From NCBI GenBank assembly GCA_947625075.1, contig CANQMY010000078.1:1-5740 (forward strand): DNA of 5,740 nt, given 5' to 3'. The notes under the pieces are model-generated. The model did no database searches and had not been told where the DNA came from. It saw only the letters and a program-made list of their open reading frames with translations. Position 1 is the first letter of the stretch. Each line of letters opens with the position of its first letter. The stretch is from an uncultured Clostridia bacterium. Lineage in GTDB: Bacteria > Bacillota > Clostridia > TANB77 > CAG-508. This document shows, one piece after another, positions 5,548 through 5,740 of the stretch. The position numbers and the translations under genes are program-made.

Positions 5548-5740
5548 TTAATCTGTAATTTTTTCAAGCTTTCTTTGTTCTTCAATATAAAATTTTTTAA
5601 TGTTATTCCAATTATAGTTGATATAGGTTTCTGGTAATTCTTCATCTTCTGCATCACCTTCACAAAATAATCTTGATATTATATATTTCATGTTTTTCTT
5701 TAAGTCAAGTTTTTCAAAATTAGTATCCCAAAAATACTTT
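5548..5740 (-). CDS. 3' end of an unidentified small gene (possibly DUF6922-like)
   Basis: An open minus-strand frame of 63 complete codons from the window edge to a TAA at 5550-5548. The visible protein begins KYFWDTNFEKLDLKKN, contains YIISRLFCEGDAEDEELPE and ends EEQRKLEKITD. The pattern FWD, then a hydrophobic position, LDL, and II-R followed by an acidic stretch recalls small DUF6922-type proteins often found beside nucleotidyltransferase toxins, but this is from memory and only the tail is seen. The charged, helix-rich composition and the lack of stops support a real gene. It ends 200 bp before the target gene start, so it is probably a separate unit. No role in the retroelement can be claimed. 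Confidence 0.6.
   Translation of the reverse strand, partial: KYFWDTNFEKLDLKKNMKYIISRLFCEGDAEDEELPETYINYNWNNIKKFYIEEQRKLEKITD

Overview
The window is strongly AT-rich, and every gene I can support lies on the minus strand, so it reads right to left. Codon use, the clostridial-style prepilin leader (KGITLVALVVTIIILLILAG), the secreted SH3 protein and the ComEC homologue suggest a low-GC Firmicute, probably a gut-type member of Clostridia. The organism is an inference; no rRNA or other marker gene is present.

The centre (about 2319-5347) is a complete diversity-generating retroelement (DGR). In transcription order it holds: (1) a 330-residue target protein with a type IV prepilin-like N-terminus and a C-type-lectin/FGE-like C-terminal domain whose last 40 codons are the variable repeat (VR, 4358-4479); (2) a run of three perfect hairpins just after the VR (4268-4361); (3) an Avd-like accessory protein (3776-4237); (4) the template repeat (TR, 3518-3639); (5) a DGR-type reverse transcriptase (2319-3461) with YVDD and IGNLTAQ motifs. 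Aligned without gaps, TR and VR differ at 25 of 122 positions. Twenty-one of these fall on the 42 template adenines, which is the signature of adenine-directed mutagenic retrohoming. The TR would encode 16 asparagines, 14 of which are replaced in the VR. Established DGR biology predicts that the RT with Avd copies the TR transcript with errors at A and that the cDNA replaces the VR, so the tip domain of a surface or pilus-like protein is diversified.

To the left lies a separate operon: a good sigma-A promoter (2199-2227), a secreted triple-SH3 protein (1351-2175) and the N-terminal 441 codons of a ComEC/Rec2 DNA-uptake channel (1-1325), cut by the window edge just before its expected metallo-beta-lactamase-like domain. 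To the right, after about 200 bp of AT-rich non-coding DNA, is the 3' end of an unidentified small gene (5548-5740).

No tRNA, rRNA, CRISPR array or insertion sequence was seen. The plus-strand open frames are short, antisense to the genes above and lack recognisable content.
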